Positions 7,983 through 19,246 are shown, counted from the stretch's first letter. The stretch is 64,000 nucleotides of DNA from Psychrosphaera sp. B3R10 (GCF_018861025.1 NZ_JAHKQH010000044.1:389-64388), one strand, 5' to 3'. The notes: a model not told the origin generated them from the sequence alone. Program-made: numbers and translations.

Positions 7983-10259
7983 TTATCTAACATCAAGCTC
8001 ATTATTTAATTCATTACATACTTGGTATAACTGAGAAAGTTCGATAGGTTTTGCTAAATAGTAATCAAAGTCCCCCGCGAAATACATTTCGATATCTTCA
8101 TCCATAACGTTAGCAGTTACAGCAATGACTTTAATTTCTGGGTGTGACTTTTTAATGATTGTACACGCCTCCATACCATCCATTATCGGCATTTGAATAT
8201 CCATAAAAATCACATCAGGAACACTGTCGGCCACCAAATCAACGGCTTCTTGACCATTATTTGCAACGCGTATTTGGATCCCAGTGCCTTTCATCATGGA
8301 CAAGAATATGGTCTGATTTATTTTGTTATCTTCAGCAAGAATTGCAGTGAGCTTTTCTAGCTTAGGCAAGGTTAGTTTGGGTTCATGTTTTGCCCCTATT
8401 TCATGTTGTTCAACATGTTTAAGTGGCAATAAAATAGTAAATACGGTCCCCTTCCCTAACTCACTTTTAACATCTATTGTGCCATTCATAATGTCAACCA
8501 AACTCTTGGTAATGGCCATCCCTAAACCGGTACCACCAAATTTGCGAGTGGTCGATTTGTCTGCTTGCTCAAAGCGACTAAATAAATTATGTAGATGTTG
8601 GTCAGACATTCCAATACCCGAATCGGATATTTTAATTTCTAAATAATTTTGGACCGACTTAGCCAATGTAATATTTACTGCGCCTTGTTCAGTAAATTTG
8701 ACCGCATTGGAAACAATATTTAGTAATATCTGCTTAACTCGAACTGAATCTCCCGACCAATAGCGAAGGTAACTGTCTTTTTTCTCGATATTAAACTGTA
8801 AACCTTTTTCTTCAATATCTGGTTTAAGGGAGCTTTCAACACTTTGTAAAATGGCATTTAAATCAAATGGCACATTTTCAATACTTAATTTGCCAGCCTC
8901 AATTTTAGAGAAATCCAAAATGTCATTAATGATGGTTAGCAATGCTCTGGATGACAATGACGCATCACTGAGTAGTTGGCTACTTTCATCATTTTGAGGT
9001 TGTTGTTTGAGTAATTGTAAGGTACCTAAAATGCCGTTCATCGGTGTTCTTATTTCGTGGCTCATGTTTGCTAAAAACAACGACTTAGCACTACTCGCCT
9101 TATCTGCTGCTTGCTTTGCTAGCGCCAGTTCACGATTGCTATATTCCAATAAGGTTAAATTTTCCTGCAATTTATTATTGTTCTGCTCAAGCTCAATCGT
9201 TTGCTCTTCTACCAATCGTTTAAGTCGTCTGTTAAACGTCTTTTGATGATAAGAATACGCAAGCACCGCTATCAAAATTGAGATCAAAAGATATAAATAG
9301 CGATTATCAACTTTAAACGAAGAAAATTCATATTCGGATAAAAACAAGCCATCTATCGTACTGCTTTTGCCAACCATGCCTAAATCTTTATAGGTTTCAG
9401 CGATACTGTTAAATCGGTTTGGGAATGCCGTGCCTAACTCTACAAATTTATGTTTAACCAAGTTTGCAGTTTCATTTGCTTCTTGAAGTAATAGTGGTTT
9501 TGCCGTTTTAGAACCATATTTGTTAATAATTAGATCTGCAATTTCCTCTTGATGTTCCAGCGCATATATCCATCCCAATCTTGACGCTGAAACAAATTTT
9601 TTCACTCTACCTTTGTGGTTTTTAACTTCGTCTTCTGTAGTGAATATAAGATCACCATAAAAATCTACACCGTAGCTGCTCGGGTCTATTATATTAACTT
9701 CATGGCCAAGCTCTTTGTATTTAACCGGTTGATTTGACCGATAACCAGACATAACATCAGTGGTGCCATTAATGAGAGATTCATCGTTAAAATTGTGTTT
9801 AACAAATTGATAATCAGTTGCTTGGATCCCAAACATTTTTAAAAGAGCAAGAAGAGGCGCGTCATCAACACTTCGTTGAAACATAATGCGTTTACCGGCC
9901 AGATCGTAAGGGCTTGTAATGCCTTTATCAGCCAATGACATAAATATTAACGGGCTTGCTTGAAAAATAGTGGAGGCAATGACTACAGGTTTGCCTGCCA
10001 TACGCTGAACAACAATGCTCGAGTCTGATATTCCATAGTTTGCTTTACCCTTAATAACATCATCTATCGGTGACGTATTTCGGTCTCGTTCTCGTATTTC
10101 AACATCCAATCCAACTTCATCGTAATAGCCTTGCTCAAGTGCTGCGTAATAACCAGCAAACTGAAATTGATGAAACCATTTTAGTTGTAATGTTACTTTT
10201 TCTTTAGCCACCAGAGGGGAGCAAAAAATCAAAATTACGAGGATAGAAAAAAACTTCAT
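7983..10259 (-). CDS. Hybrid histidine kinase with NMT1/THI5-like sensor
   Basis: This is a protein of about 758 residues. After a signal peptide (MKFFSILVILIFCSPLVA) comes a periplasmic NMT1/THI5/SsuA-like substrate-binding domain, recognisable by VTLQLKWFHQFQFAGYYAALEQGYY, then one membrane segment (~residues 320-340) and a coiled coil. The HisKA domain has its H-box NMSHEIRTPMNG near residue 400. The HATPase domain shows DSGIGMSDQHL and GGTGLGMAI. A receiver domain has its phospho-acceptor Asp in FMDIQMPIMDG near 686. There is no output domain, so a separate response regulator is needed; none lies nearby. The ATG at 10259 is preferred over a TTG six codons upstream. The sensor family binds pyrimidine-like or sulfonate-type ligands in other proteins; the ligand here is unknown. 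Confidence 0.88.
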   Translation of the reverse strand: MKFFSILVILIFCSPLVAKEKVTLQLKWFHQFQFAGYYAALEQGYYDEVGLDVEIRERDRNTSPIDDVIKGKANYGISDSSIVVQRMAGKPVVIASTIFQASPLIFMSLADKGITSPYDLAGKRIMFQRSVDDAPLLALLKMFGIQATDYQFVKHNFNDESLINGTTDVMSGYRSNQPVKYKELGHEVNIIDPSSYGVDFYGDLIFTTEDEVKNHKGRVKKFVSASRLGWIYALEHQEEIADLIINKYGSKTAKPLLLQEANETANLVKHKFVELGTAFPNRFNSIAETYKDLGMVGKSSTIDGLFLSEYEFSSFKVDNRYLYLLISILIAVLAYSYHQKTFNRRLKRLVEEQTIELEQNNNKLQENLTLLEYSNRELALAKQAADKASSAKSLFLANMSHEIRTPMNGILGTLQLLKQQPQNDESSQLLSDASLSSRALLTIINDILDFSKIEAGKLSIENVPFDLNAILQSVESSLKPDIEEKGLQFNIEKKDSYLRYWSGDSVRVKQILLNIVSNAVKFTEQGAVNITLAKSVQNYLEIKISDSGIGMSDQHLHNLFSRFEQADKSTTRKFGGTGLGMAITKSLVDIMNGTIDVKSELGKGTVFTILLPLKHVEQHEIGAKHEPKLTLPKLEKLTAILAEDNKINQTIFLSMMKGTGIQIRVANNGQEAVDLVADSVPDVIFMDIQMPIMDGMEACTIIKKSHPEIKVIAVTANVMDEDIEMYFAGDFDYYLAKPIELSQLYQVCNELNNELDVR

Positions 10260-10379
10260 TAACTTATCTCGACTCAAAGTGAATTAGCCACACTTACGTG
10301 GCGTAAACTACCAATTTACATAAGCTTAGTTAAAAATTAGTGATTTAACACATTTTAATTCAATGACAGTTTGGTCACA

Positions 10380-10808
10380 CTAACGCTTAAATTTAGTCTC
10401 TAAAATAACGGAAGAGTTTGTGCGCTCAATGCCACTGAGATTACCAATATTGTCCAAGGTTTGATTTAACTGACTTAGCGACTCTGCTTGTACGACAGCG
10501 ATTAAGTCGTATTCACCGCTTATCGCGTATAACTCAGCAACCATAGAAAACTGCTTTAATGCAATGTACGTTTTGGTAGTCAATTGTTGTTTTACTTTGA
10601 TATGCACGTGGGCCATAACTTGGTCTGATAAAAAGTCGCTACCATATTCGACGGAATACCCTTTTATCACCCCTGTTTCTTCTAGCTTAGTGATCCTATT
10701 TTGCACAGTTGTGCGAGACAAATTTAATGCCCTTGCCAAGTCAGACACACTCATTCTAGCATTTTCACGCAGCAGTAATAATAGCTTTCTCTCTTGTTCA
10801 CTTAGCAT
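10380..10808 (-). CDS. Lrp/AsnC-family transcriptional regulator
   Basis: This 142-residue Lrp/AsnC regulator begins MLSEQERKLLLLLRENARMS. The N-terminal HTH follows (VSDLARALNLSRTTVQNRITKLEETGVIKGY), then the AsnC/RAM ligand domain with AHVHIKVKQQ and YAISGEYDLIAVVQAES. A longer frame reaches 10925, but its extra 39 residues are hydrophobic and atypical, so the start at 10808 is chosen. It is divergently transcribed from the astC-astA-astD-DUF1338 operon across about 150 bp and is the obvious candidate regulator of that operon, probably sensing arginine or another amino acid. Confidence 0.85.
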   Translation of the reverse strand: MLSEQERKLLLLLRENARMSVSDLARALNLSRTTVQNRITKLEETGVIKGYSVEYGSDFLSDQVMAHVHIKVKQQLTTKTYIALKQFSMVAELYAISGEYDLIAVVQAESLSQLNQTLDNIGNLSGIERTNSSVILETKFKR

Positions 10809-10922
10809 TTTGACAACTAAACCCGTTAATTTGACTAAAATAATGATCACATTTAACCATTTGACGCTGCATTTTAACATCACTAATCCACATAATAGAC
10901 AAATATCAATAAGACTGAATAA

Positions 10923-12167
<1,245 letters not shown>

Positions 12168-12196
12168 TACGTATATCGCGAAAATAGGTAACTCAT

Positions 12197-13246
12197 ATGT
12201 TAATTGTTCGACCAATTCAAAAAACTGACTTTGATGGCCTGAAGCAAATTGCCATCAATTCAGGTTATGGGTTTACCTCATTACCAGTTGACGATGCGCG
12301 TCTGATGGAAAAAATAGAACGGGCGGTAAATAGCATTAACGCCCCTTTTACCCAACGTGCAGAAGAAAGCTATTTGTTTGTTCTCGAAGATACCGAGACT
12401 GGAAAAATTGTTGGAACAACGGGCATCGAAGCCTCTGTTGGCTTAAGTGTGCCCCTGTACCACTACCGTCAGAGTAAAATTGTTCACCACTCTAAACAAC
12501 TTGGGATCTATAAAAGCTTAGATACGTTAGCCGTATGTAACGATTACACCGGTGCAACTGAAATATGCACACTGTTTTTAGAGCAAGCTTACCGTAAAAC
12601 CCGTGCCGGACGATTATTATCAAAAGTGCGGTTTATGTTTATGGCGGATCACACTGAGCGTTTTTCTAACACTATTATTGCTGAGATGCGTGGCGTGTCT
12701 GACGAACAGGGTAATTCGCCGTTTTGGCAATGGTTACAAGAACACTTTTTTGGTATCGATTTTTCTATGGCTGATCATTTAATTGGCTTAGGAAACAAGG
12801 GATTTATTTCTGAGCTGATGCCCAAACACCCAATCTACTCAAGTATGTTAAGCCCTGAAGCGCAGGCAGTTATTGGTCGAGTTCATGACAAAACCAAACC
12901 CGCTTTAGGTTTGTTAACAAAAGAAGGGTTTGAACCTAGAGGCTACGTGGACTTGTTTGACGCAGGCCCTACCGTTGAAGCTAAATTACCGCAGATTAAA
13001 TCGGTAAAAAACAGCTTTTTGGCAACCGTCACTATTTGTGCAGACGATCAACTCCCAACCAATATTGATCCAAATGCAAAAACTTACGGACTTAGTAACC
13101 TTCATGTTGAGCAATTTAGGGCCACGTTTACCCAGCAAATAATTTTACATACCGAAGCTGACCAAACAATGGTATTGGTTTCACAATCAATGGCTGACGC
13201 GTTGGCCGTGCAACAAGGTGACTCTTTACGTATTTTGGTGCTGTAA
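12197..13246 (+). CDS. astA: Arginine N-succinyltransferase
   Basis: This 349-residue AstA-family protein begins [19 protein letters not shown] and contains the family stretches [54 protein letters not shown] and [26 protein letters not shown]. It transfers succinyl from succinyl-CoA to arginine, the first step of the AST pathway. It lies 29 bp after astC with a plain AGGTAA ribosome binding site and is clearly in the same operon. Its length matches characterised AstA proteins. Confidence 0.93.
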   Translation: MLIVRPIQKTDFDGLKQIAINSGYGFTSLPVDDARLMEKIERAVNSINAPFTQRAEESYLFVLEDTETGKIVGTTGIEASVGLSVPLYHYRQSKIVHHSKQLGIYKSLDTLAVCNDYTGATEICTLFLEQAYRKTRAGRLLSKVRFMFMADHTERFSNTIIAEMRGVSDEQGNSPFWQWLQEHFFGIDFSMADHLIGLGNKGFISELMPKHPIYSSMLSPEAQAVIGRVHDKTKPALGLLTKEGFEPRGYVDLFDAGPTVEAKLPQIKSVKNSFLATVTICADDQLPTNIDPNAKTYGLSNLHVEQFRATFTQQIILHTEADQTMVLVSQSMADALAVQQGDSLRILVL

Positions 13247-13278
13247 ATAACCCCATCACAATGAATTTAGGAAATACA

Positions 13279-14748
13279 ATGACAGAAGCAATTCAATACA
13301 TTAATGGTGAGTGGCAAGCGGGCACCGGCCCTATTTTCAATTCGATTAACCCCGCCAATGACATTCGCATATGGCAAGGTGCTTCAGCATGTGCAGACTT
13401 AATTGATGTCGCTGTTAAGTCGGCGCGTCATGCATTTTTAGATTGGTCAGATATGACCTTCGACGCACGTATTTCTATCATTACCCGCTTCGCTGAATTG
13501 TTAAAAGAGAATACCGATCACCTCGCTGCAATTATTGCTCAGGAAACGGGTAAAGCACTGTGGGAAAGTAAAACTGAAATCGGTGCAATGGTGGGTAAAA
13601 TTGCCATTTCGGTCAAGGCCTACAATGAACGTACGGGTTCAGTGACCAATGACATTCCGGGGGCAACTGCAAAATTACGTCACAAACCACATGGTGTCGT
13701 AGCGATATTTGGTCCTTATAATTTCCCAGGCCACCTACCAAATGGACATATTGTGCCAGCGCTTATTGCTGGCAATACCGTAGTATTTAAGCCATCGGAC
13801 TTAACACCGTTAGTCGCCGAAGAAACCGTTCGCCTTTGGCAACAAGCGGGGCTACCTGCAGGTGTACTAAATCTTGTGCAGGGCAAGGTCGAAACCGGAA
13901 AGGCTTTGGCGTCTCATATCGGTATCGACGGCTTGTTTTTTACCGGCAGCTCAGCCACTGGACATTTGTTACACGAGCAGTTTGCGGGCTACCCAGGTAA
14001 AATTTTGGCATTGGAAATGGGTGGCAATAACCCGCTTATCGTTAAAGATGTGAAAAACATCGACGCTGCCGTTCATGACATTATTCAATCGGCATTTGTT
14101 ACGACGGGACAGCGCTGTACCTGTGCTCGCAGATTGTTTGTTGAAAAAAGTGCCAATGGCGATGCGATTTTAGCCAAGCTAATTGACGCTACAAATAACA
14201 TCAAAATTGACGACCCATTCGCCGAACATCAACCTTTTTTTGGTTCAATGATTTCAAAACAAGCCGCTGCAGGGATGGCAATTGCCCAGCAGAAAATTGT
14301 TGAACTTGGTGGTAAAGTATTAGTTGAATTGCAGCACACAAATACGGATACCGGCTTTGTAACCCCAGGGATCATCGACGTTACACATGCCAATCCACTG
14401 CCAGATGTAGAACACTTTGGACCACTTTTAAAAGTATATCGTTATACTCAATTTGACCAAGCCATTAATGAAGCGAATAATACGTCGTTTGGATTGTCAG
14501 CCGGTTTTATTGGTGATTCGCAAGATGATTACGATCTGTTTTTCAAACACATTCGAGCTGGTATTGTAAATTGGAATAAACCGACCACAGGTGCGTCAAG
14601 TGCAGCGCCATTTGGTGGTATAGGTGCCAGTGGCAACCACAGAGCGAGTGCTTACTACGCTGCTGACTACTGTGCCTACCCAGTCGCATCGGTAGAAGCA
14701 ACAGAAGTGAGTTTACCGGCAACCTTGTCGCCAGGCTTATCTATTTAA
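13279..14748 (+). CDS. astD: Succinylglutamate-semialdehyde dehydrogenase
   Basis: This 489-residue aldehyde dehydrogenase begins [15 protein letters not shown]. It has the NAD-binding [34 protein letters not shown], the catalytic glutamate in LEMGGNNPL and the catalytic cysteine in [11 protein letters not shown] near residue 283. GNNP and [10 protein letters not shown] are typical of AstD. It oxidises succinylglutamate semialdehyde to succinylglutamate. The ATG at 13279 has an AGGAAA ribosome binding site; an ATG six codons upstream has none. astB and astE, needed for the second and last steps, are not in this window. Confidence 0.92.
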   Translation: MTEAIQYINGEWQAGTGPIFNSINPANDIRIWQGASACADLIDVAVKSARHAFLDWSDMTFDARISIITRFAELLKENTDHLAAIIAQETGKALWESKTEIGAMVGKIAISVKAYNERTGSVTNDIPGATAKLRHKPHGVVAIFGPYNFPGHLPNGHIVPALIAGNTVVFKPSDLTPLVAEETVRLWQQAGLPAGVLNLVQGKVETGKALASHIGIDGLFFTGSSATGHLLHEQFAGYPGKILALEMGGNNPLIVKDVKNIDAAVHDIIQSAFVTTGQRCTCARRLFVEKSANGDAILAKLIDATNNIKIDDPFAEHQPFFGSMISKQAAAGMAIAQQKIVELGGKVLVELQHTNTDTGFVTPGIIDVTHANPLPDVEHFGPLLKVYRYTQFDQAINEANNTSFGLSAGFIGDSQDDYDLFFKHIRAGIVNWNKPTTGASSAAPFGGIGASGNHRASAYYAADYCAYPVASVEATEVSLPATLSPGLSI

Positions 14749-14791
14749 CCTAATTTAGCTAATTAATATTTCCGGATTTAAGGACACACAC

Positions 14792-15595
14792 ATGCATAAC
14801 AACGTGAACGAACTCTTTGACAATTTGTGGCAGAACTACCTAACCGTTACACCTTCAGCCAATAAAATTCATCAATTACTTGGTTCAACACAGCAAGACG
14901 ACATTGTTAATGACCATATTGCGTTACGTACGTTTAACCTACCTAAAGTTGGTTTAGATAAACTCGCGGCACACTTTGAAGCTGTAGGCTATAAAGAATG
15001 CGGTGAATACCATTTCGACGCAAAATGTTTATACGCTAAGCACTTTGAACACTCAGATCCAAACCAACCAAAAGTATTCATCTCTGAACTGCTCGTAGAA
15101 AAGTTCTCAGCGCCTTTGCAACAAGTGATAAAAACGCTTGTAGATAACATTGATGCGTCAGCTGTCACCGCCGATAACTTCTTATATTCGGGCCGCCATT
15201 GGGAGCTAGATTCTGCAACTTACGATATGCTGTTAGATGAAAGTGAATATGCTGCTTGGACCGCTGCTTGGGGTTATCGTGCAAATCACTTTACGGTGAA
15301 CGTAAATACCTTAAAGGACTTCGATACTCTTGAGTCGGTCAACGACAAATTGAAGGCCGCTGGTTTCCCACTGAATACAACGGGTGGTGAAATAAAAGGT
15401 TCTGCTGAGGTGTTATTGGAACAATCAGCCACGCTTGCGGATGACGCTACTGTTGAATTTACCGACGGTAACAAAACCATTCCGAGTTGTTTCTACGAAT
15501 TTGCACTGCGATATGAAATGCCAAACGGTAAACTTTATACCGGTTTTGTCGCAGCTTCTGCTGACAAAATTTTTGAAAGTACAAACGCACGCTAG
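14792..15595 (+). CDS. DUF1338 protein (HglS/2-oxoadipate dioxygenase-like)
   Basis: This 267-residue DUF1338 protein belongs to the vicinal-oxygen-chelate-related superfamily. Likely metal ligands are the His in NDHIALRTF near residue 49, the His in GYRANHFTVNV near 168 and the Glu in CFYEFALRYE near 232. Larger relatives (HglS, YdcJ) are Fe(II)-dependent 2-oxoadipate dioxygenase/decarboxylases that form 2-hydroxyglutarate in lysine catabolism. This is the short form often found next to astD. It is the last gene of the ast operon, 43 bp after astD, and a strong hairpin follows it. The substrate is unproven; a link to arginine or lysine catabolism is inferred. Confidence 0.8.
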   Translation: MHNNVNELFDNLWQNYLTVTPSANKIHQLLGSTQQDDIVNDHIALRTFNLPKVGLDKLAAHFEAVGYKECGEYHFDAKCLYAKHFEHSDPNQPKVFISELLVEKFSAPLQQVIKTLVDNIDASAVTADNFLYSGRHWELDSATYDMLLDESEYAAWTAAWGYRANHFTVNVNTLKDFDTLESVNDKLKAAGFPLNTTGGEIKGSAEVLLEQSATLADDATVEFTDGNKTIPSCFYEFALRYEMPNGKLYTGFVAASADKIFESTNAR

Positions 15596-15600
15596 AATGA

Positions 15601-15633
15601 TAAATCGGGCTTTACCTTGTAAAGCCCGATTTA
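15601..15633 (+). terminator. Terminator hairpin after the ast operon
   Basis: This is a perfect 15 bp inverted repeat, TAAATCGGGCTTTAC - CTT - GTAAAGCCCGATTTA, six bases after the DUF1338 stop codon. No long T run follows, but the position and the stem strength support transcript termination. Confidence 0.75.
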
Positions 15634-15985
15634 ACTTATGGCATCGTGCTTTGTTGTTCGAAGCCTTATTTTTTGTTCCCCTCTTTTTCAATGAGCCTTT
15701 TTTTAGAACAGCCCTTTTTATTCAAGCAGTTGTTTATTAAATGGCTTTTTTTGGGTTTTCTTAAAAGCCTAAACCTATTCCACAAAAATGCATTTCAGGC
15801 AAAAAAAACAATTTATCTTGAGCCTAATAAACGTCAAAAAATTTGGCTGTTAACTGGATTGGCATTCGCTAGAAACAAAATCCATTTGCGCATTTGCACA
15901 TAAAGCCAGACAATACGTTAAATTGTGAGCCAAGTTCAAATATTTGGCTCTGCCATATTCGACCTTTGCCCAAAATGGAAATCCA
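15634..15985. other. Gene-free T-rich spacer upstream of moeA
   Basis: About 350 bases are rich in T runs and CTTTTT pieces on the plus strand. Several short open frames cross it, but none has a good start site or a recognisable protein. The right end must hold the moeA promoter; no clear -35/-10 pair was identified. Confidence 0.5.
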
Positions 15986-17242
15986 ATGTTAGACAGTTGC
16001 AGCGCGCCAAGTTTGCTCCCCGTTAATGATGCCTTAGCTAAATTACAATCCGCAGTTCAGTCGGTAACCTCAACTATTAAAATCAATATTGATGACAGCG
16101 ACGGCAGAATATTAAGTGAAGATGTTGTTGCTACCGTTAATGTCCCGCCGGTAAACAACTCCGCAATGGATGGATATGCGGTAAACTTAGTTGACTTAAG
16201 CTCTGACAAACCAAAACATTCCAGCAACATAAACTTAGTAGTTGTGGGTGCAGCAATGGCGGGAAATCCTTATACCGGGCGGATAAATCAAGGCGAATGC
16301 ATCCGAATAATGACGGGCGCGCCGGTACCTACTGAGTGTAATGCAGTCGTTATGCAGGAAAATGTCGTTCGCCAAGATGATGTTATAACGCTTTCAAAAG
16401 TACCTGTTTTACACGACAACATTCGCTTTTGTGGCGAAGACATTAAAACCGGTGAAACGCTATTTTCTGCCGGCCATAAAATTCGCAGTGTCGACATTGG
16501 TATGATGGCCTCACTCGGAATTGCCAACGTGACTGTTTTTCAACCGTTAACCGTTGCGGTATTTTCCACAGGTGATGAACTCAAATTACCTGGCGAAACG
16601 TTGAATGTCGGCGATATATACGACTCAAATAGACAAACCGTAAAAGCCATGCTCAAACGTTTAAATGTCGACGTTATTGACCTTGGTGTTATTCCTGACA
16701 ATATTGAGGCGATTAAAAATGCCTTTATCAAGGCCGATCAGGACGCCGACGCTATTATTAGCTCGGGTGGCGTATCCGTTGGCGACGCGGATTTTACCAA
16801 AGATGTTTTATCTGAAATTGGCGACATCAACTTTTGGAAAGTCGCAATGAAACCAGGTAAACCATTTGCCTTTGGCCTGTTACCAAACAGCGTATTTTTT
16901 GGCTTACCGGGCAACCCCGTTTCCGCCACCGTCACCTTTGATATCCTAGTTGCGCCGACCATTATCAAAATGATGGGGGCCTTGCCAACCTCTAATATGG
17001 AGCTCACCGCAACCACACTTACGGCGCTAAAAAAACGCCCTGGTCGAGCTGACTTCCAACGCGGAGTCGCGTCAGTTAATCAACAAGGTCAACTAGAAGT
17101 CACGGCGCTAAATTCACAGGGTTCCGGCATTTTATCGTCTATGTGTAATGCTAATTGCTACATTTTGCTAACTCAAAATGACGGCCGAATCGAAGCTGGT
17201 GCACAGGTGAAGATCAGGATGTTTAATTCCCTACTCGCCTAG
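15986..17242 (+). CDS. moeA: Molybdopterin molybdenumtransferase MoeA
   Basis: This 418-residue MoeA protein has NVPPVNNSAMDGYAVN near residue 55, RIMTGAPVPTECNAVVMQE near 105, FSTGDELKLPGETLNVGDIYDSNR near 193, ISSGGVSVGDADFTKDVL near 255 and FGLPGNPVSATVTF near 300. These are the hallmark MoeA and MoCF-binding motifs. It inserts molybdate into adenylylated molybdopterin. The ATG at 15986 is chosen (GGAA ribosome binding site, N-terminus aligning with known MoeA); the open frame extends upstream to a TTG. No other molybdenum cofactor gene is adjacent. Confidence 0.93.
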   Translation: MLDSCSAPSLLPVNDALAKLQSAVQSVTSTIKINIDDSDGRILSEDVVATVNVPPVNNSAMDGYAVNLVDLSSDKPKHSSNINLVVVGAAMAGNPYTGRINQGECIRIMTGAPVPTECNAVVMQENVVRQDDVITLSKVPVLHDNIRFCGEDIKTGETLFSAGHKIRSVDIGMMASLGIANVTVFQPLTVAVFSTGDELKLPGETLNVGDIYDSNRQTVKAMLKRLNVDVIDLGVIPDNIEAIKNAFIKADQDADAIISSGGVSVGDADFTKDVLSEIGDINFWKVAMKPGKPFAFGLLPNSVFFGLPGNPVSATVTFDILVAPTIIKMMGALPTSNMELTATTLTALKKRPGRADFQRGVASVNQQGQLEVTALNSQGSGILSSMCNANCYILLTQNDGRIEAGAQVKIRMFNSLLA

Positions 17243-17300
17243 CTAAAAATAAGTTTAGCGACATTACCAACTAAGCACTATGTCAAGTCCTGGCTTAAAT

Positions 17301-17320
17301 CGGCATTCAATGCCGGTTTT
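17301..17320 (+). terminator. Terminator after moeA
   Basis: CGGCAT - TCA - ATGCCG is followed by GTTTT on the plus strand, about 60 bases after the moeA stop codon. The stem is short but GC-rich and correctly placed. Confidence 0.6.
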
Positions 17321-17397
17321 GCGCTAAAGATTACTAAACATTAATTGCTGAAAATTATGTCTATCAACTGCGCTTAATTTGATCAAAAAAAACTTAA

Positions 17398-17411
17398 TGC
17401 CACCGGTGGCA
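17398..17411. promoter_or_regulatory. Uronate-regulon operator (perfect palindrome)
   Basis: TGCCACCGGTGGCA is an exact 14 bp palindrome, 61 bases upstream of the RpiB-like gene. It is identical to sites at 26187, 41635, 41890 and 56830. The symmetry and the central CCGG are typical of LacI/GalR-family operators. The regulator at 30810-31838 is the likely binder. Confidence 0.8.
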
Positions 17412-17471
17412 ATTAAACTAAGTTTACGTTAAAATCCGGCCATAATTTTAATTATCAGATTGGAGCCCTCT

Positions 17472-18104
17472 ATGAAAATCGCTTTAATGAATGAATTTAG
17501 CCAAGCGGCAAAGAACCCTATAGTACTAACGCAACTTGAAGAAGTCGCACAACAACAAAACCATCAAGTATTTAACGTTGGTATGGACGGCGATAACGAC
17601 CACAGATTGACTTACATTCACCTTGGTATCATTGCCAGCTTATTGTTAAACAGTAAAGCCGTAGACTTTGTCGTGACCGGTTGTGGTACAGGTCAAGGTG
17701 CCCTAATGGCAACAAACGCATTTCCAGGTGTGGCGTGTGGATATTGTATTGACCCTTCAGATGCGTATCTTTTTGCCCAAATTAATAACGGCAATGCCCT
17801 TGCCCTGCCTTTTGCTAAAGGATTTGGATGGGGTGCTGAACTTAATATTAAATACATTTTTGAAAAAGCGTTTTCTGGCGAAAAAGGTCAAGGTTACCCT
17901 GCTGAGCGGAAAGAGTCTCAAGTGGCCAATGCTGGAATTTTGTCTCAGCTTAAATCTGCCGTTGCAAAAGATTACCTTGATGCACTAGAAGCCATTGACC
18001 CTGAGCTAATTAAACAAGCGATTGGCGGACCTCGTTTCCAAGCGTGTTTCTTTGAAAACTGTAAAGATGAGCAAATAGCGCAATTTGTTCAAGCGAGACT
18101 GTAA
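17472..18104 (+). CDS. RpiB/LacA/LacB-family sugar isomerase, probably uronate-related
   Basis: This 210-residue protein is RpiB-like: MKIALMNEFSQAAKNPIV, then TYIHLGIIASLLLNSKAVDFVVTGCGTGQGALMATNAFPGVACGYC, the active-site region of the family. It is longer than housekeeping RpiB (about 150 residues) and carries a C-terminal extension ending QACFFENCKDEQIAQ. The ATG at 17472 has a GGAG ribosome binding site; the frame reaches a TTG four codons earlier. A perfect uronate-type operator lies in front. RpiB-family DhuI of streptococci isomerises 4-deoxy-L-threo-5-hexosulose uronate, so a role with unsaturated uronates is plausible here, parallel to KduI. Plain ribose-5-phosphate isomerase is less likely given the regulation. 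Confidence 0.75.
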   Translation: MKIALMNEFSQAAKNPIVLTQLEEVAQQQNHQVFNVGMDGDNDHRLTYIHLGIIASLLLNSKAVDFVVTGCGTGQGALMATNAFPGVACGYCIDPSDAYLFAQINNGNALALPFAKGFGWGAELNIKYIFEKAFSGEKGQGYPAERKESQVANAGILSQLKSAVAKDYLDALEAIDPELIKQAIGGPRFQACFFENCKDEQIAQFVQARL

Positions 18105-18219
18105 CTACCAGCAAGTTTACATGTAACGATACCCTGATGATGTTGTTGGTGTTTTTGTTGTGGTATTGCCGACCTTCAAGTCTGCATTTGTTATGACATA
18201 ACTCAATGGCTAATCCTTT

Positions 18220-18260
18220 AAGGAGAGAAAATTACTTAGGTAATTCCTCTCCTTTTTTTT
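18220..18260 (+). terminator. Bidirectional terminator between the RpiB-like gene and fbp
   Basis: AAGGAGAG and AAATTAC pair across a TTAG loop with GTAATT and CCTCTCCTT, followed by TTTTTTTT on the plus strand. It lies between two converging genes and ends 6 bases from the fbp stop codon, so it can serve both directions. Confidence 0.8.
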
Positions 18261-18266
18261 GCTCAG

Positions 18267-19244
18267 TTAAACATTTGAATAACTAAAAATGGCTTTATCA
18301 AATTCATCAACAAGGTTATTTGACCCCATCACGACAGGGACTCGCTGATGCAAACTTGTCGGTGGTAATGCCATTATCCGTTTACCGTTGGCCGTTGCTT
18401 TACCGCCAGCTTTTTCAATTAACATTGCAAGCGGGTTTGCTTCATATAATAAACGGATCTTTCCGTTCTCATTGCCAGCACGGGCATCGCTTGGATAATG
18501 AAAAACACCGCCTTTTATCAAAATTCGGTTAATGTCTCCGACCATGGCGCCGTTGTACCTCATAGTCACGTCTTTATAGTCATCAGACGAATACAATACT
18601 TGGTCAAAGTAGTGTTGCACACCTTCCTGCCAATAACGGTAGTTAGCCATGTTTGCGGAAAACTCCATGCTATCTTGCGACAACGTCACTTCTGGCACCG
18701 TAAGTAAGTATCCACCATGGGTTAGATCCAGCGTATAACCTCTTGTCGGGCCTCCCGTTGTCATCATCAGATAGGTTGAAGGGCCATACAAAACATAGCC
18801 CGCACAAACCTGTTCAGTGCCTAATTGCGCAAATTGCTCTGGACTGTTTGCCGCAACATCATCCCTCGCCCTATAGATGGTAAATATGGTGCCTATTTGA
18901 CCATTTATATCGATATTTGACGACCCATCTAATGGGTCAAAGGCGACAATATAAGGAGCGGTCGAATGAACAGGCACTACAAATTCTTCTTCTTCCGACG
19001 CAATTGACCGCACTGAATCATCGTCGCTTAACATGTCCTTTAATAATTGGTTTGCCAATACATCGAGCTTTTTCTGTACCTCACCTTGAATATTTTCATC
19101 CAAGGTCGAACCTAATACGCCAGATAATTCGCCTTGGCTCACGCGAAATGCAATTTCTTTGGTTGCCGCTAATATCGTGCGGATAAGTAAAATAAGGTCG
19201 AGTTCAACTCCGTCTCTTTTTAATGTAGGGATCAGTCTTTCCAT
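18267..19244 (-). CDS. fbp: Fructose-1,6-bisphosphatase class 1
   Basis: This 325-residue class 1 FBPase has the metal-binding SIASEEEEFVVP, the catalytic VAFDPLDGSSNIDINGQIGTIF near residue 110, RYNGAMVGDINRILIKGGVFHYP near 235 and LLYEANPLAMLIEKAGGKATANG near 265. It hydrolyses fructose-1,6-bisphosphate to fructose-6-phosphate in gluconeogenesis. The ATG at 19244 is chosen, with AGGTGG nine bases upstream; a GTG four codons earlier overlaps that site. It lies 2 bp after fba, so the two are tightly coupled. Placement in a pectin region is unusual for this gene and fits growth on uronates. Confidence 0.93.
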   Translation of the reverse strand: MERLIPTLKRDGVELDLILLIRTILAATKEIAFRVSQGELSGVLGSTLDENIQGEVQKKLDVLANQLLKDMLSDDDSVRSIASEEEEFVVPVHSTAPYIVAFDPLDGSSNIDINGQIGTIFTIYRARDDVAANSPEQFAQLGTEQVCAGYVLYGPSTYLMMTTGGPTRGYTLDLTHGGYLLTVPEVTLSQDSMEFSANMANYRYWQEGVQHYFDQVLYSSDDYKDVTMRYNGAMVGDINRILIKGGVFHYPSDARAGNENGKIRLLYEANPLAMLIEKAGGKATANGKRIMALPPTSLHQRVPVVMGSNNLVDEFDKAIFSYSNV

Positions 19245-19246
19245 GT

